From: JADFRG01 sp048054495
Lineage (GTDB): Bacteria; Chloroflexota; Anaerolineae; Anaerolineales; E44-bin32
Assembly (NCBI GenBank): GCA_048054495.1
Contig: JBGMQN010000069.1
Location: 62,001 to 126,000, forward strand
Reading direction: 5' to 3'
DNA: 64,000 bases
The notes beneath the pieces are model-generated. The model did no database searches and was not told the DNA's origin. It saw nothing but the letters and a program-made list of their open reading frames with translations. Positions 34,169 through 43,278 of the stretch are shown one piece after another. The position numbers were made by a program, and so were the translations under genes. Numbering within the stretch: the first letter of the stretch is position 1; the number at the start of each line of letters is the position of its first letter.

Positions 34169-36043
34169 ATGCGACGACTGCGCATCTTCCTACCCCTGCT
34201 GATTGCCTTTGGGCTGATCGTGATCAGCCAGCCAGCCCACGCCCAGACCAAGTCCCTCTATTGGGACGGATGGGACACGACCCTCACCATTCTTCCCAAT
34301 GGCGACCTGCACGTGCTCGAACGTCAAAGCATCAATTTCACCAACGGCACCTTCACCTTCGGATTTCGCGAAATCCCGCTCGCCAAGACCGGCGGGATTA
34401 CCGGGATTTCGGTTAGCGAGCCGGGAGTCGGCGTCTATAGTGAGGGCGGTTTCAGCAAGCAGCCCTTCACCTTCGATGCCACGCAAGAGGGCGGGGACAT
34501 GGCGATTCGCTGGTATTTCCCGCCGACCGCCAATCAAATCCGTACCTTCGATATCGCCTATACGGTAAAGGATGCGCTGCGCGTTTATGACTCGGGCGAC
34601 AAGCTCCAGTGGCAAGCCATCGCCACCGACCGCGACTTCCCCATCCAGGAAGCCAATGTGACGGTCGTTCTGCCGCAAGGTGCCCAATTCCAGATCATCG
34701 ATTCGGCTGGCGTTGCTGCGACATGGGGTCAGAGCCAGGATGGATCAAGCGTGACCTTCCTGGCCAACGAACCCATGTCTCCTTCCGATTCATTGGAAGT
34801 GGGTATCGAATTCACCCATGGCATTATCCCGAATGAGGTACCCGCGTGGCAAGAGGAATTCGATAACGAGTTCTTTTACGACGAAAACGTGAAGCCGTTC
34901 GTGAACGCCGGACTGGGATTGCTAGCGGTGATGCTGATCATCGGCGGCCCGGCGCTTGTGTTTCTGGTATGGTATTTGCGAGGGCGAGATCCGCAGGTTG
35001 GCCCGGTTCCGGAGTACCTTACGGAACCGCCGGACGATCTTCCACCCGGCGTTCTCGGCACCTTGATCGACGAGAAGGCGGATATGCGCGATGTGGTCGC
35101 CACGATCGTCGATCTTGGACGCAAAGGGGCGCTCAGAATCGAAGAGACCGAGAAGAAGGGCTGGCTCGGTCTGGGATCTTCGGACTTCGTCTTTCGGAAG
35201 CTGGAGAGTGACGTCCCGCTGAATGCAGTCGAAACGGCAATCATAGGAGGCATATTCAAGCGTGGGCGGGATAGCGTCGAGCTCAGCGACCTGCGCAACA
35301 AGTTTTACCAGACTCTACCCAAGATCCAATCCAAGCTCTACAAGGAGATGGTATCTCGAAAACTGTTCCGCAAGAATCCGGATTCAACTCGCAAGTTGTG
35401 GCGCGGGATCGGGTTTGCGCTGGTGGCCTTCGGGATCGGAATCGGGATCCTGCTCGGGGCGGTGCTCTCGAGGTACACCACCATGTTCCCCTGCCTCTTT
35501 GGTGGAATGGTATTGACCGGAATCGCAGTGATCATCGCCGGCGGAGCGATGCCGGCCAAGACGGTCAAGGGATCCGAAGCAGCCGCCCGTTGGAAGGCCT
35601 TCAAGGTATACCTGCAGCGGATCGACAAGATCGAAGACCTTAAGATGATCGGCGAGCTATTCGAGAAGTACTTGCCCTATGCCATCGCGCTTGGGATTCG
35701 CGACTCGTATGTTCGCAAGTTCGCGGCCGAGCCAAGCACGCCGGTGCCGACCTGGTGGGTGCCGTACGGAGCCTATATGTATGGGAGACCAGCCACTTCG
35801 TCAATCGGCCGAACCAGCCGAGCCGGCGGACCCCGAGGAGCGGGCGGGCTTGAAGGCATGGCGGGGAGCATGACCGGGGGATTAGCGAGCATGAGCGCCG
35901 GGCTGACAAGCATGCTCAACAGCACCGGCCGCGTGCTGCGATCGGCTCCCTCCTCGAGCGGTACCAGCGGAGGCGGAGGATTCAGCGGTGGTGGCTTCAG
36001 TGGAGGCGGCGGTGGGGGGGGCGGATCGGCGGGGTTTGGATAA
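34169..36043 (+). CDS. DUF2207 membrane protein
   Basis: A 624-residue protein with a cleavable signal (AHAQ near residue 26), an N-terminal DUF2207 beta-rich external domain ('WDTTLTILPNGDLHVLERQSI' pattern), a first membrane helix near 250-270, a cytoplasmic middle part ('GTLIDEKADMRDVVATIVDLGRKG' pattern), two more helices near 415-460, and a very Gly/Ser-rich tail ('GGGGFSGGGFSGGGG'). The architecture is typical of the family; function unknown. It is followed without a gap by a zinc-ribbon protein gene. Confidence 0.88.
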   Translation: MRRLRIFLPLLIAFGLIVISQPAHAQTKSLYWDGWDTTLTILPNGDLHVLERQSINFTNGTFTFGFREIPLAKTGGITGISVSEPGVGVYSEGGFSKQPFTFDATQEGGDMAIRWYFPPTANQIRTFDIAYTVKDALRVYDSGDKLQWQAIATDRDFPIQEANVTVVLPQGAQFQIIDSAGVAATWGQSQDGSSVTFLANEPMSPSDSLEVGIEFTHGIIPNEVPAWQEEFDNEFFYDENVKPFVNAGLGLLAVMLIIGGPALVFLVWYLRGRDPQVGPVPEYLTEPPDDLPPGVLGTLIDEKADMRDVVATIVDLGRKGALRIEETEKKGWLGLGSSDFVFRKLESDVPLNAVETAIIGGIFKRGRDSVELSDLRNKFYQTLPKIQSKLYKEMVSRKLFRKNPDSTRKLWRGIGFALVAFGIGIGILLGAVLSRYTTMFPCLFGGMVLTGIAVIIAGGAMPAKTVKGSEAAARWKAFKVYLQRIDKIEDLKMIGELFEKYLPYAIALGIRDSYVRKFAAEPSTPVPTWWVPYGAYMYGRPATSSIGRTSRAGGPRGAGGLEGMAGSMTGGLASMSAGLTSMLNSTGRVLRSAPSSSGTSGGGGFSGGGFSGGGGGGGGSAGFG

Positions 36044-36562
36044 ATGAATTTGGGCAGAGTAGCCGGCATTCTCATGATCGTTGGAGGGATCGTGATCTTT
36101 GGATTTGGCGCCCTGTTCTCTCTTGGACAGAGAGCGGCCGGTGAACTGAATGTTGGCGGTGCAATTGTCGGGCTTGGCCTGGTCAGTATTCCGGCCCTGA
36201 TTCTTGTCGGGATTGGCATCGTGCTTCTTACGCGGTCCCGCCAGGAGCAGGAAGAGGGCGAAGAACGCGCCGAGCTTCGCAAGATCATGGACGTGGTTTT
36301 GAGCAGGGGCGAGGTTCAAATCAGCGACCTGGTGCTCGAAATGGGTACGAGCCGCAAAGAAGTGCAGGACCAGATCTACGTGCTGGTCGGCATGGGCCTG
36401 TACAGCGGCTACATAAATTGGGATGAGGGCACGCTGTATTCCGCTGAGGCCTCCAGCATTCGCGACTTGCGACGCTGCAAATTTTGCGGGGGAGAGGTGG
36501 AATTTGCGGGCAAAGGCGTACTGCACTGCCCGTACTGTGGCGCGGAGTATTTCATAAGCTGA
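36044..36562 (+). CDS. membrane-anchored winged-helix and zinc-ribbon protein
   Basis: A 172-residue protein: two hydrophobic segments (about 4-28 and 40-65), a charged stretch, a winged-helix-like part (about 80-140, 'VLSRGEVQISDLVLEMGTSR' in pattern), and a C-terminal zinc ribbon with CKFCGG and CPYCGA. Its ATG directly follows the DUF2207 stop codon, so the two are one transcript and may form one complex. I do not know the function. The gene ends in the strongest terminator of the window. Confidence 0.75.
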   Translation: MNLGRVAGILMIVGGIVIFGFGALFSLGQRAAGELNVGGAIVGLGLVSIPALILVGIGIVLLTRSRQEQEEGEERAELRKIMDVVLSRGEVQISDLVLEMGTSRKEVQDQIYVLVGMGLYSGYINWDEGTLYSAEASSIRDLRRCKFCGGEVEFAGKGVLHCPYCGAEYFIS

Positions 36563-36590
36563 TGTTGCTCCAGGTTCTAGCGCCCGCTAC

Positions 36591-36614
36591 GCGCCCCACG
36601 GGGCGCTTTTTTTT
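36591..36614 (+). terminator. strong intrinsic terminator
   Basis: GCGCCC (36591-36596), loop CACG, GGGCGC (36601-36606), followed by eight T residues (36607-36614). Confidence 0.92.
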
Positions 36615-36663
36615 GGTGAAAGCGAACAGGCGCCGGGGTCACTATGATGATCTCTGAAGATCC

Positions 36664-36684
36664 TATAATTGCGTTCGTGGAGGA
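36664..36684 (+). promoter_or_regulatory. hydantoinase promoter -10 and ribosome binding site
   Basis: A consensus TATAAT (36664-36669) is followed after 9 nt by GGAGGA (36679-36684) and the TTG start at 36691. The -35 is poor (near 36640-36646), suggesting an activator. Confidence 0.5.
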
Positions 36685-36690
36685 CTTAAG

Positions 36691-38112
36691 TTGACCCCGC
36701 TCTTGATCAAAGGCGGCACGCTGCTCACCGTGCGCGGCCAGGAACTCGGTGATGTGCTCATCGAGGGCGAGACCATCGAGCGAATTGGCTTGGACCTGGA
36801 GGCCGAAGGAGCCGAGCTGGTGGACGCAGCCGGCAAGCTACTGATGCCGGGTGGGATCGATCCCCATACACACCTGGATCTCCCCATGTTCGGCACCATT
36901 TCATCCGACGATCATTACACGGGCATGAAGGCCGCCGCGTTTGGTGGAACAACGACCGTTTTGGATTTCGTCCCATTGGATCGGCCTACGATCATCGAGA
37001 GCGTCGACGAATGGCTGGCGAAGGCTGAGCCCAAAGCAGCGGTCGATTTTGGCCTACACATGAACATCACCCGCCTGGATGAGGCCATCCGGGCCGAGAT
37101 CCCAGGCCTGATTGAGCATGGGATCACTACCCTGAAGGTCTTCACCGCCTACAATGGTCGACTCCGTTTGAAGGACGGGGAACTCTTCGAAGTCATGCGC
37201 CTCGCCGCCGAACACGGGATGCTGACCCTGTTGCATGCCGAAAACGGAGATGTGATCGAGATTCTGACCGCCGAGGCTCTTGCCGCCGGTCACATCGCGC
37301 CGGAATGGCACGCGCATACGCGGCCGACATGGGGGGCAGTAGAAGCCGTGCTTCGGGGGATCGCGCTAGCAGAGCAGGCTCATGCGCCGCTGTACGTTGT
37401 GCACGTTAACACGGCCGGTGGCTTGGATCAGATCCGTTACGGGAGAGCGCGAGGCGTCAGAGTAATGGGCGAGACTTGCCCGCAGTATCTGTTCTTCACC
37501 GAGGAGCACCTCAGCCGACCGGATGGCGCGAAGTGGATTTGCTCTCCCCCGATGCGGTCACGCGCAGACAACGGTGCCCTATGGGAAGGGATCTCCGACG
37601 ATAGCCTGCAAACCATCGGCACCGATCACTGTCCATTCTTCTACGACGGCGCCACACCCATCGAATACGAAGGTGAGCTAGTCGCCATCCCGGGCAAGGA
37701 ATTGGGAGCCAATGACTTCACCAAGATTCCGAACGGCCTGCCGGGAGTGGGGGATCGCATGCCGGTTCTCTGGACATTCGGGGTCGGGCAAGGACGCATC
37801 AAGCCTGAGCAGTTCGTGGCCTTGATGTCCACCAATCCAGCGAAGATCTTCGGTCTCTATCCCAAGAAGGGGGAACTGCTGCCGGGCTCGGACGCGGATC
37901 TGGTGATCTGGGACCCCGAGCGCTCCTTAGTATATGGCCTGGAACACGTGCACCATCGGACCGACTACAACATCTATGAAGGCTGGGAGCTGAAGGGATT
38001 TCCCGAGAAGGTGTTCCTGCGCGGCCAGCTCATCGTCGACGGCGATCGATGGCTGGGCCGGCCTGGGATGGGGCGCTTCGTCGACCGGTCGGCCGGGGCC
38101 GAGGTGATTTAG
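36691..38112 (+). CDS. hyuA: D-hydantoinase/dihydropyrimidinase
   Basis: A 473-residue cyclic amidohydrolase. The metal site is seen as H59-x-H61 ('IDPHTHLDLPM'), Lys149 to be carboxylated ('TTLKVFTAYNG'), later His residues in 'HAENGDV' and 'VVHVNTAGG', and Asp in 'GTDHCPFFY'. It opens dihydropyrimidine or hydantoin rings. The C-terminal 'GSDADLVIWDPERS' is typical. A HyuA of this kind is part of the E. coli ygeW-ygeX-hyuA-yqeA set. Here it lies alone, between two hairpins, 14 kb from the YgeW-like gene, with its own promoter. It may act on a ring product of purine breakdown; the substrate is an inference. Confidence 0.9.
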   Translation: MTPLLIKGGTLLTVRGQELGDVLIEGETIERIGLDLEAEGAELVDAAGKLLMPGGIDPHTHLDLPMFGTISSDDHYTGMKAAAFGGTTTVLDFVPLDRPTIIESVDEWLAKAEPKAAVDFGLHMNITRLDEAIRAEIPGLIEHGITTLKVFTAYNGRLRLKDGELFEVMRLAAEHGMLTLLHAENGDVIEILTAEALAAGHIAPEWHAHTRPTWGAVEAVLRGIALAEQAHAPLYVVHVNTAGGLDQIRYGRARGVRVMGETCPQYLFFTEEHLSRPDGAKWICSPPMRSRADNGALWEGISDDSLQTIGTDHCPFFYDGATPIEYEGELVAIPGKELGANDFTKIPNGLPGVGDRMPVLWTFGVGQGRIKPEQFVALMSTNPAKIFGLYPKKGELLPGSDADLVIWDPERSLVYGLEHVHHRTDYNIYEGWELKGFPEKVFLRGQLIVDGDRWLGRPGMGRFVDRSAGAEVI

Positions 38113-38163
38113 TCTGCGGCAGGCATTTCGCCTCCGACCTCACCAACTGCCACGGCGACCAAT

Positions 38164-38180
38164 CCCTCACCTGGTGAGGG
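38164..38180 (+). terminator. short hairpin after the hydantoinase gene
   Basis: CCCTCAC (38164-38170) pairs with GTGAGGG (38174-38180) across CTG; no T-run follows. A possible weak terminator. Confidence 0.45.
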
Positions 38181-38260
38181 AACATCCTGAATTTAACTGC
38201 TTCCATGGGTATCATTGTCTTATCATCCTTTGAAAGGAACGTTCAAACCTTCGGAATACG

Positions 38261-39421
38261 ATGGTCGAAAAAGAACCCACTCCGACGCGAGCCTCCTCTT
38301 CACGACTGATCGCGCTCATCGTCTTAACCGCGCTCCTTTCAAGCCTATTTACAGTTCTCATCATGAGTCTTCTCGGCTCGAGGGCCCAGCTGCTCGCAGA
38401 ATCGATTCTTGGTGGTCCCCCCTCCTCGGAAGAAGCAAGGTCGCAGAATCAGGACATGGATCCGGAGGATTTGGCAATCCTGTTTGATTTAATTTCCCCG
38501 TCGGTCGTTCGCGTCTCGGTGATCACGGAGGGTGGCGGCGGGAGCGGATCTGGTTTTGTCATACAGGAGGGAGGGCTCATCCTTACCAATAACCACGTTG
38601 TCGAAAACGCTGTATCTGTCAGCGTGATCCTAAAGGACGGCACCGAGCTGCAGGCGGAGGTCTTGGGGCGCGACCCGTCTACAGATGTCGCGTTACTAAG
38701 AGTCGCAACGCGAACGCTTCCTCCCGTTGGGATGGGAGACTCGGACCAGGTCAGGATCGGCGAACAGGCGATCGTCATCGGCAGCCCCTTTGGATTTGAT
38801 CAAAGCCTGACCGCCGGTTATATCAGCGCGCTAGGTAGAATGCTCCAAAGTGGAGACGATTATGGGACCGAGATCGACAACGTGATCCAGACTGATGCGG
38901 CGGTGAACCCGGGCAACTCAGGCGGACCGCTGCTCAATACTGAAGGAGAAGTGATCGGGATCACAACCGCCATCTTCTCGACCGGAGGCGGCTTCCAGGG
39001 GATCGGCTTCGCGGTCCCCATCAATACGGCCAGAGCAGTGGCAGACGAGTTAAGAGATCGCGGCTACGTCAAGCGTCCGTTTCTGGGAATTGCCGGACTG
39101 GACTTGACGCCACAACTCTCTCAACGGCTGGATCTGCCAGTGGAAGGAGGCATCCTGGTTCAACTTGTGCACGAAGGATCTGCCGCGGCAGAAGCCGATG
39201 TTCGCGCGGGCGACCAAGAAATTGAGACGCCTTTTGGAACCATCGTCTTGGGCGGGGACGTTCTGGTGGCCATTAATGGGGAATCCGTGTCAAGCATGGC
39301 CGATGTGAACCGGCTCGTGCAGAGCCGTGAAATCGGGGATAGGATCACACTCGAGGTAGTACGTGGGGCCGAGAGCATCCTTGTCAGCGGAACTCTCAGC
39401 GAGCAGCCCAGGCCAGATTAG
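38261..39421 (+). CDS. HtrA/DegP-like membrane-anchored serine protease with PDZ domain
   Basis: A 386-residue trypsin-like protease: an N-terminal membrane anchor (about 15-38), a protease domain with the triad H112 (TNNHVV), D142 (STDVAL) and S220 (GNSGGP), and a C-terminal PDZ domain (about 275-380). It degrades or refolds damaged exported proteins. The PDZ domain contains a small insertion, 'DQEIETPFGTIVLGGD', seen in several HtrA relatives. It is monocistronic. The ribosome binding site is weak (GGA 5 nt before the ATG). Confidence 0.93.
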   Translation: MVEKEPTPTRASSSRLIALIVLTALLSSLFTVLIMSLLGSRAQLLAESILGGPPSSEEARSQNQDMDPEDLAILFDLISPSVVRVSVITEGGGGSGSGFVIQEGGLILTNNHVVENAVSVSVILKDGTELQAEVLGRDPSTDVALLRVATRTLPPVGMGDSDQVRIGEQAIVIGSPFGFDQSLTAGYISALGRMLQSGDDYGTEIDNVIQTDAAVNPGNSGGPLLNTEGEVIGITTAIFSTGGGFQGIGFAVPINTARAVADELRDRGYVKRPFLGIAGLDLTPQLSQRLDLPVEGGILVQLVHEGSAAAEADVRAGDQEIETPFGTIVLGGDVLVAINGESVSSMADVNRLVQSREIGDRITLEVVRGAESILVSGTLSEQPRPD

Positions 39422-39597
39422 CGTTCTACAACTATCTTCATTCCTCGAGGATTTCATCTTCACCTGCTATCAGCCCTGGTCCAAGCATCATTGGTCGACG
39501 CGGCGAGTTGAGCTTGCCACTCGAATGTGGTGGCCAGCAAGCCAGTTAATGGACGATCGCCTCCGTACCCCGAGAGCCGGAAAAAACAAAGCTCAAG

Positions 39598-40521
39598 ATG
39601 GAAATTAGACAAATAGAGCCTGAAGAGCGACGGGTGTCACTTGAAGGGATGTATTTGAGTCATAGGCTCCAGGAATTGGCAAAAAGGATGGATCGCCCGA
39701 TCGTGGTTGCCAACTACGTAACCGACATAAACGATGTGATTGCCGTTGAGGGCATACGGGGCTCGCCCGAAGAACTTAAGAACCCTTCGGATTGGAGGCT
39801 CTTTCAAGAACTCACTGCCCAAGCTGACGCAATAATCACCGGTGCAAGTTATATGACCGAGTTTGAGGAAAATGGTGAAAGTGTTCAAAACGTGCTCACC
39901 CAATTTGACAAAGGTAGCAGTTTTGAGGATTTAGGAGACTGGAGAGAACAAAATGGCCTTAAGAGAAACCCCGATCTTGTGGTCGTAAGCAGGAGCTTGA
40001 GTTTTGGTATTCCCAAGGCAATTTCCGAAGGCGGAAGAAGGATCCTTATCTTCACCACCAATTCAATGGAAGGTAGCAAGAATGCCAGAGAGCTTGAAAA
40101 AGCCGGAGCCACGGTTATCGGGGCAGGGAAAAAAGGAGTTGATGGCGCGGCGATGATTGAGCGCTTGGGCCAAGAAGGTTATAGAGTTATCAAAATGATT
40201 ACGGGCCCGAGAGTCTTGAAAATACTTATGGATGCAGAATTCAAGAACCAAGAAGGCGAGGTAATCCGCAGGGGAGCTCTTGACAGGCTCTATATCACAA
40301 GGGTGGATAGAAAAATAATCGATGATCTATCAGGTGCAGTCACCGTTCTAGAGGGGATAACAGTAGATGACCTGACTTTCGAGGGAGGAGGCTTTCGGCT
40401 GATCCAAAGATCTACCCACGACGCAATTGTCGGAAATGATAGCTACGAAACTTCTCAAGAATTCCTCGTTTTCGAAAGACACGATCTCGCCTCTGGGAGC
40501 CCGGAGCGCGTCGATGTGTAG
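39598..40521 (+). CDS. RibD C-terminal-domain (dihydrofolate-reductase-like) protein, AT-richer than neighbours
   Basis: A 307-residue protein of the RibD_C/DHFR-like reductase family. The N-terminus 'RPIVVANYVTDINDVIA' and 'ELTAQADAIITGASYM' fit the NADPH-binding fold; 'ILIFTTNSMEGSKNARELEKAG' in pattern and 'GPRVLKILMDAEF' follow. Related proteins reduce pyrimidine-type intermediates in riboflavin synthesis, but no rib genes are near, so the substrate is unknown. By hand count on sample lines the gene is about 43-52% GC, against about 68% in a sampled line of the following gene, and it uses many A/T-ending codons, suggesting recent transfer. The 176 nt before it hold no gene. Confidence 0.76.
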   Translation: MEIRQIEPEERRVSLEGMYLSHRLQELAKRMDRPIVVANYVTDINDVIAVEGIRGSPEELKNPSDWRLFQELTAQADAIITGASYMTEFEENGESVQNVLTQFDKGSSFEDLGDWREQNGLKRNPDLVVVSRSLSFGIPKAISEGGRRILIFTTNSMEGSKNARELEKAGATVIGAGKKGVDGAAMIERLGQEGYRVIKMITGPRVLKILMDAEFKNQEGEVIRRGALDRLYITRVDRKIIDDLSGAVTVLEGITVDDLTFEGGGFRLIQRSTHDAIVGNDSYETSQEFLVFERHDLASGSPERVDV

Positions 40522-40535
40522 CTTCGAAGAATCTA

Positions 40536-40557
40536 CATTACGCACATGTGCGTAGTG
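40536..40557. repeat. 22-bp near-perfect palindrome
   Basis: CATTACGCACA-TGTGCGTAGTG, centred at 40546/40547; ten of eleven pairs are Watson-Crick and one is T-G. It may be an operator for the phosphoketolase operon or a transcription end for the RibD-C gene. Confidence 0.6.
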
Positions 40558-40642
40558 ACAGCTCCCGCTACGGCCGTTAGACTCGCTATCCCAGAAAAAA
40601 GCTGGTACAAATTTGTGCCCTTTGGGAACATCCCAACAGGAA

Positions 40643-40684
40643 ACTCAGGCGAGTACACTCAGGTGAGCACACTCTGGCGAGTGC
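40643..40684 (+). repeat. three 14-bp tandem repeats upstream of the phosphoketolase gene
   Basis: The units ACTCAGGCGAGTAC, ACTCAGGTGAGCAC and ACTCTGGCGAGTGC lie head to tail with no gap. Each carries ACTC-N4-GAGT or a one-base variant, so every unit is itself a small dyad. The arrangement looks like a cooperative regulator-binding array. The surrounding 40522-40839 region holds no gene I can support. Confidence 0.65.
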
Positions 40685-40839
40685 GAGCGGGCAAGCAGGA
40701 AGCTCGAAGCCGTTAGCGGGCGCCCGGCGCGATGTTGGCTCCGGGGCATCCCCAGAGTTGCGATGAAACCAGGCATCCGGCCCGGGTGCTTTGCCGAAAG
40801 GCCGACGCGATCTCAAAGTTCGCAATGAGGAGGACCAGA

Positions 40840-43278
40840 GTGGACATGCCAAAGACGCCGTCAGCGGTGGGAGGAGTCGACCAAGGCTCAGTTGGGGAAA
40901 GCGTAGCAGGGGAGATGCGAATCGTGGATGCGTCGCCGCTGGCTCATGCCGAGCTGGAGCGGTTGGACGCTCACTGGCGGGCGGCCAATTACCTATCGGT
41001 GGGCCAGATCTACCTCCTCGACAACCCTTTGCTCAAGGAGGAACTTCGCGCCGAGAACGTCAAGCCCCGGCTCCTGGGTCACTGGGGCACGACCCCAGGA
41101 CTCAACTTTGTCTACACTCATCTCAACAGGCTCATCGTCTCCCAGGACCTCGACCTGATGTATGTTATCGGACCCGGACATGGTGGTCCCGGCATTTTGG
41201 CCAACACGTGGCTAGAAGGTTCCTACAGCGAGCTCTACCCGGGGATCGGTCGAGACGCCGGCGGTATGGCCCGTCTCTTCAAGCAGTTTTCCTTCCCGGG
41301 CGGGGTGCCGAGCCACGTGGCGCCCGAGGTCCCGGGCTCGATCCACGAAGGCGGAGAGCTGGGGTATTCCCTGGCACACGCCTACGGAGCGGCCTTCGAC
41401 AACCCAGATCTCGTCGTGGCCTGCGTGATCGGGGATGGCGAAGCCGAGACCGGCCCTTTGGCGGCGGCGTGGCATTCGAACAAGTTCCTCGATCCGGTCG
41501 GCGACGGAGCCGTACTGCCGATCCTGCATCTCAACGGCTACAAGATCGCCAACCCAACCGTTCTGGCGCGTATCGACGAAGGGGAGCTGGCCCGCCTGCT
41601 CGAGGGCTACGGACACCTCCCCTACCTTGTCGAGGGCAACGATCCGGAAGAGGTCCATCAGAAGATGGCAGCCACGCTCGACGAGGTCTTCGTCGAAATC
41701 CGCCGTATCCAACACCAGGCGAGGGTCGACGGGGTCGAGACGCGACCCCGGTGGCCCATGATTGTGCTTCGGACCCCGAAGGGCTGGACCGGACCGGATG
41801 AGGTCGACGGGGTCGCCGTTGAAGACACTTGGCGCTCGCATCAGGTCCCCCTCAGCAACGTCCGGAAGAACCAGGAGCACCTCCACAGGCTTGAGGACTG
41901 GATGCGCAGCTACCGGCCCGACGAGCTGTTCGACGAGAATGGACATCCGCGAGACGTGGTCACTGGCTGGCTGCCGCAGGGGGCACGCCGCATGGGGGCC
42001 AATCCCCACGCCAACGGCGGTCTCTTAGTGCGTGATCTCGAGATGCCCGACTTCCGGGACTACGCGGTCGATGTGGAACAGCCAGGGCGCAGCACGGCCG
42101 AGCCGACCCGGGTCCTGGGTCAGTTCCTGCGGGATATCATGCGGATCAATCCGAACAACTTCCGCCTCTTCGGACCCGACGAGACCGCCTCGAATCGTCT
42201 CGACGCCGTTTACGAAGTCACCGACAAGGTGTGGAACGCCGCGATCCTGCCCGGGGACGAGCACCTGGCCCGGCAGGGCCGCGTCATGGAGATCCTCAGC
42301 GAGCACACCTGCCAGGGGTGGCTCGAGGGCTACCTGCTCACGGGCCGCCACGGCCTTTTCTCGTGCTACGAGGCCTTCATCCACATCATCGACTCGATGT
42401 TCAACCAGCACGCCAAATGGCTGACAGTAACCAGGGACCTGGAATGGCGGCGCCGCGTCCCTTCGCTCAACTATCTCCTGACCTCCCACGTATGGCGGCA
42501 AGACCACAACGGGTTCTCTCACCAGGATCCCGGGTTCATCGATCACGTCATCAACAAGAAGGCCGACGTCATCCGCGTCTACTTGCCGCCGGATGCCAAC
42601 AGCCTTCTGTCGGTGGCCGACCACGTACTGCGCAGTCGAGACTACGTCAATGTGATCGTGGCGGGTAAGCAGCCCCAGCCCAACTGGATGGGGATGGACG
42701 ACGCCGTGCTCCATGCCACTCGTGGGCTGGGAATCTGGGACTGGGCGAGCAACGGTGAAGGAGACCCGGATGTCGTGATGGCCTGCGCCGGCGACACGCC
42801 GACCCTGGAGACGATCGCGGCTGTGGACCTGCTGCGTCGTCATCTCCCGGATCTCAAGGTACGGGTGATAAACATCATCGACCTCATGCGGCTTCAAGCC
42901 GAGACCGAGCACCCTCACGGGTTACCCGACCGCGAGTTCGATGCGTTGTTCACTGTCGATCGGCCGATCATCTTCGCCTATCATGGATACCCGTGGCTCA
43001 TCCACCGCCTCACCTATAGTCGCAGCAACCACCGAAACATGCATGTCCGCGGCTACAAGGAGGAAGGCACCACGACCACCCCCTTCGATATGGTGGTGCT
43101 CAACGACATGGACCGCTTCCACCTCGTGATGGATGTCATCGATCGAGTCCCCGGCCTCGGTCAGCGGGCGGCTACGGTTCGCCAGTTGATGGTCGATAAG
43201 AGGACCGAGCACCGTGCGTACATCCAGGAGCACGGCGAAGACCTCCCCGAGATTCGGGACTGGACCTGGGCGGACTAA
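40840..43278 (+). CDS. xfp: phosphoketolase (xylulose-5-P/fructose-6-P)
   Basis: An 812-residue thiamine-diphosphate phosphoketolase. It splits xylulose-5-P or fructose-6-P into acetyl phosphate and an aldose phosphate. Motifs: 'LGHWGTTPGLNFVYTHLNRLI' in pattern, 'GPGHGGPGILANTWLEGSY', 'GDGEAETGPLAAAWHSNKFL', 'LNGYKIANPTVLARI' and 'FGPDETASNRL'. The GTG at 40840 has AGGAGG 6 nt upstream, a better fit than ATGs at 40825 (which overlaps the site) or 40846 (12 nt away). The next gene is acetate kinase, giving ATP and acetate. This region has a higher GC content and strong C/G third positions, like actinobacterial DNA. Confidence 0.93.
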   Translation: MDMPKTPSAVGGVDQGSVGESVAGEMRIVDASPLAHAELERLDAHWRAANYLSVGQIYLLDNPLLKEELRAENVKPRLLGHWGTTPGLNFVYTHLNRLIVSQDLDLMYVIGPGHGGPGILANTWLEGSYSELYPGIGRDAGGMARLFKQFSFPGGVPSHVAPEVPGSIHEGGELGYSLAHAYGAAFDNPDLVVACVIGDGEAETGPLAAAWHSNKFLDPVGDGAVLPILHLNGYKIANPTVLARIDEGELARLLEGYGHLPYLVEGNDPEEVHQKMAATLDEVFVEIRRIQHQARVDGVETRPRWPMIVLRTPKGWTGPDEVDGVAVEDTWRSHQVPLSNVRKNQEHLHRLEDWMRSYRPDELFDENGHPRDVVTGWLPQGARRMGANPHANGGLLVRDLEMPDFRDYAVDVEQPGRSTAEPTRVLGQFLRDIMRINPNNFRLFGPDETASNRLDAVYEVTDKVWNAAILPGDEHLARQGRVMEILSEHTCQGWLEGYLLTGRHGLFSCYEAFIHIIDSMFNQHAKWLTVTRDLEWRRRVPSLNYLLTSHVWRQDHNGFSHQDPGFIDHVINKKADVIRVYLPPDANSLLSVADHVLRSRDYVNVIVAGKQPQPNWMGMDDAVLHATRGLGIWDWASNGEGDPDVVMACAGDTPTLETIAAVDLLRRHLPDLKVRVINIIDLMRLQAETEHPHGLPDREFDALFTVDRPIIFAYHGYPWLIHRLTYSRSNHRNMHVRGYKEEGTTTTPFDMVVLNDMDRFHLVMDVIDRVPGLGQRAATVRQLMVDKRTEHRAYIQEHGEDLPEIRDWTWAD

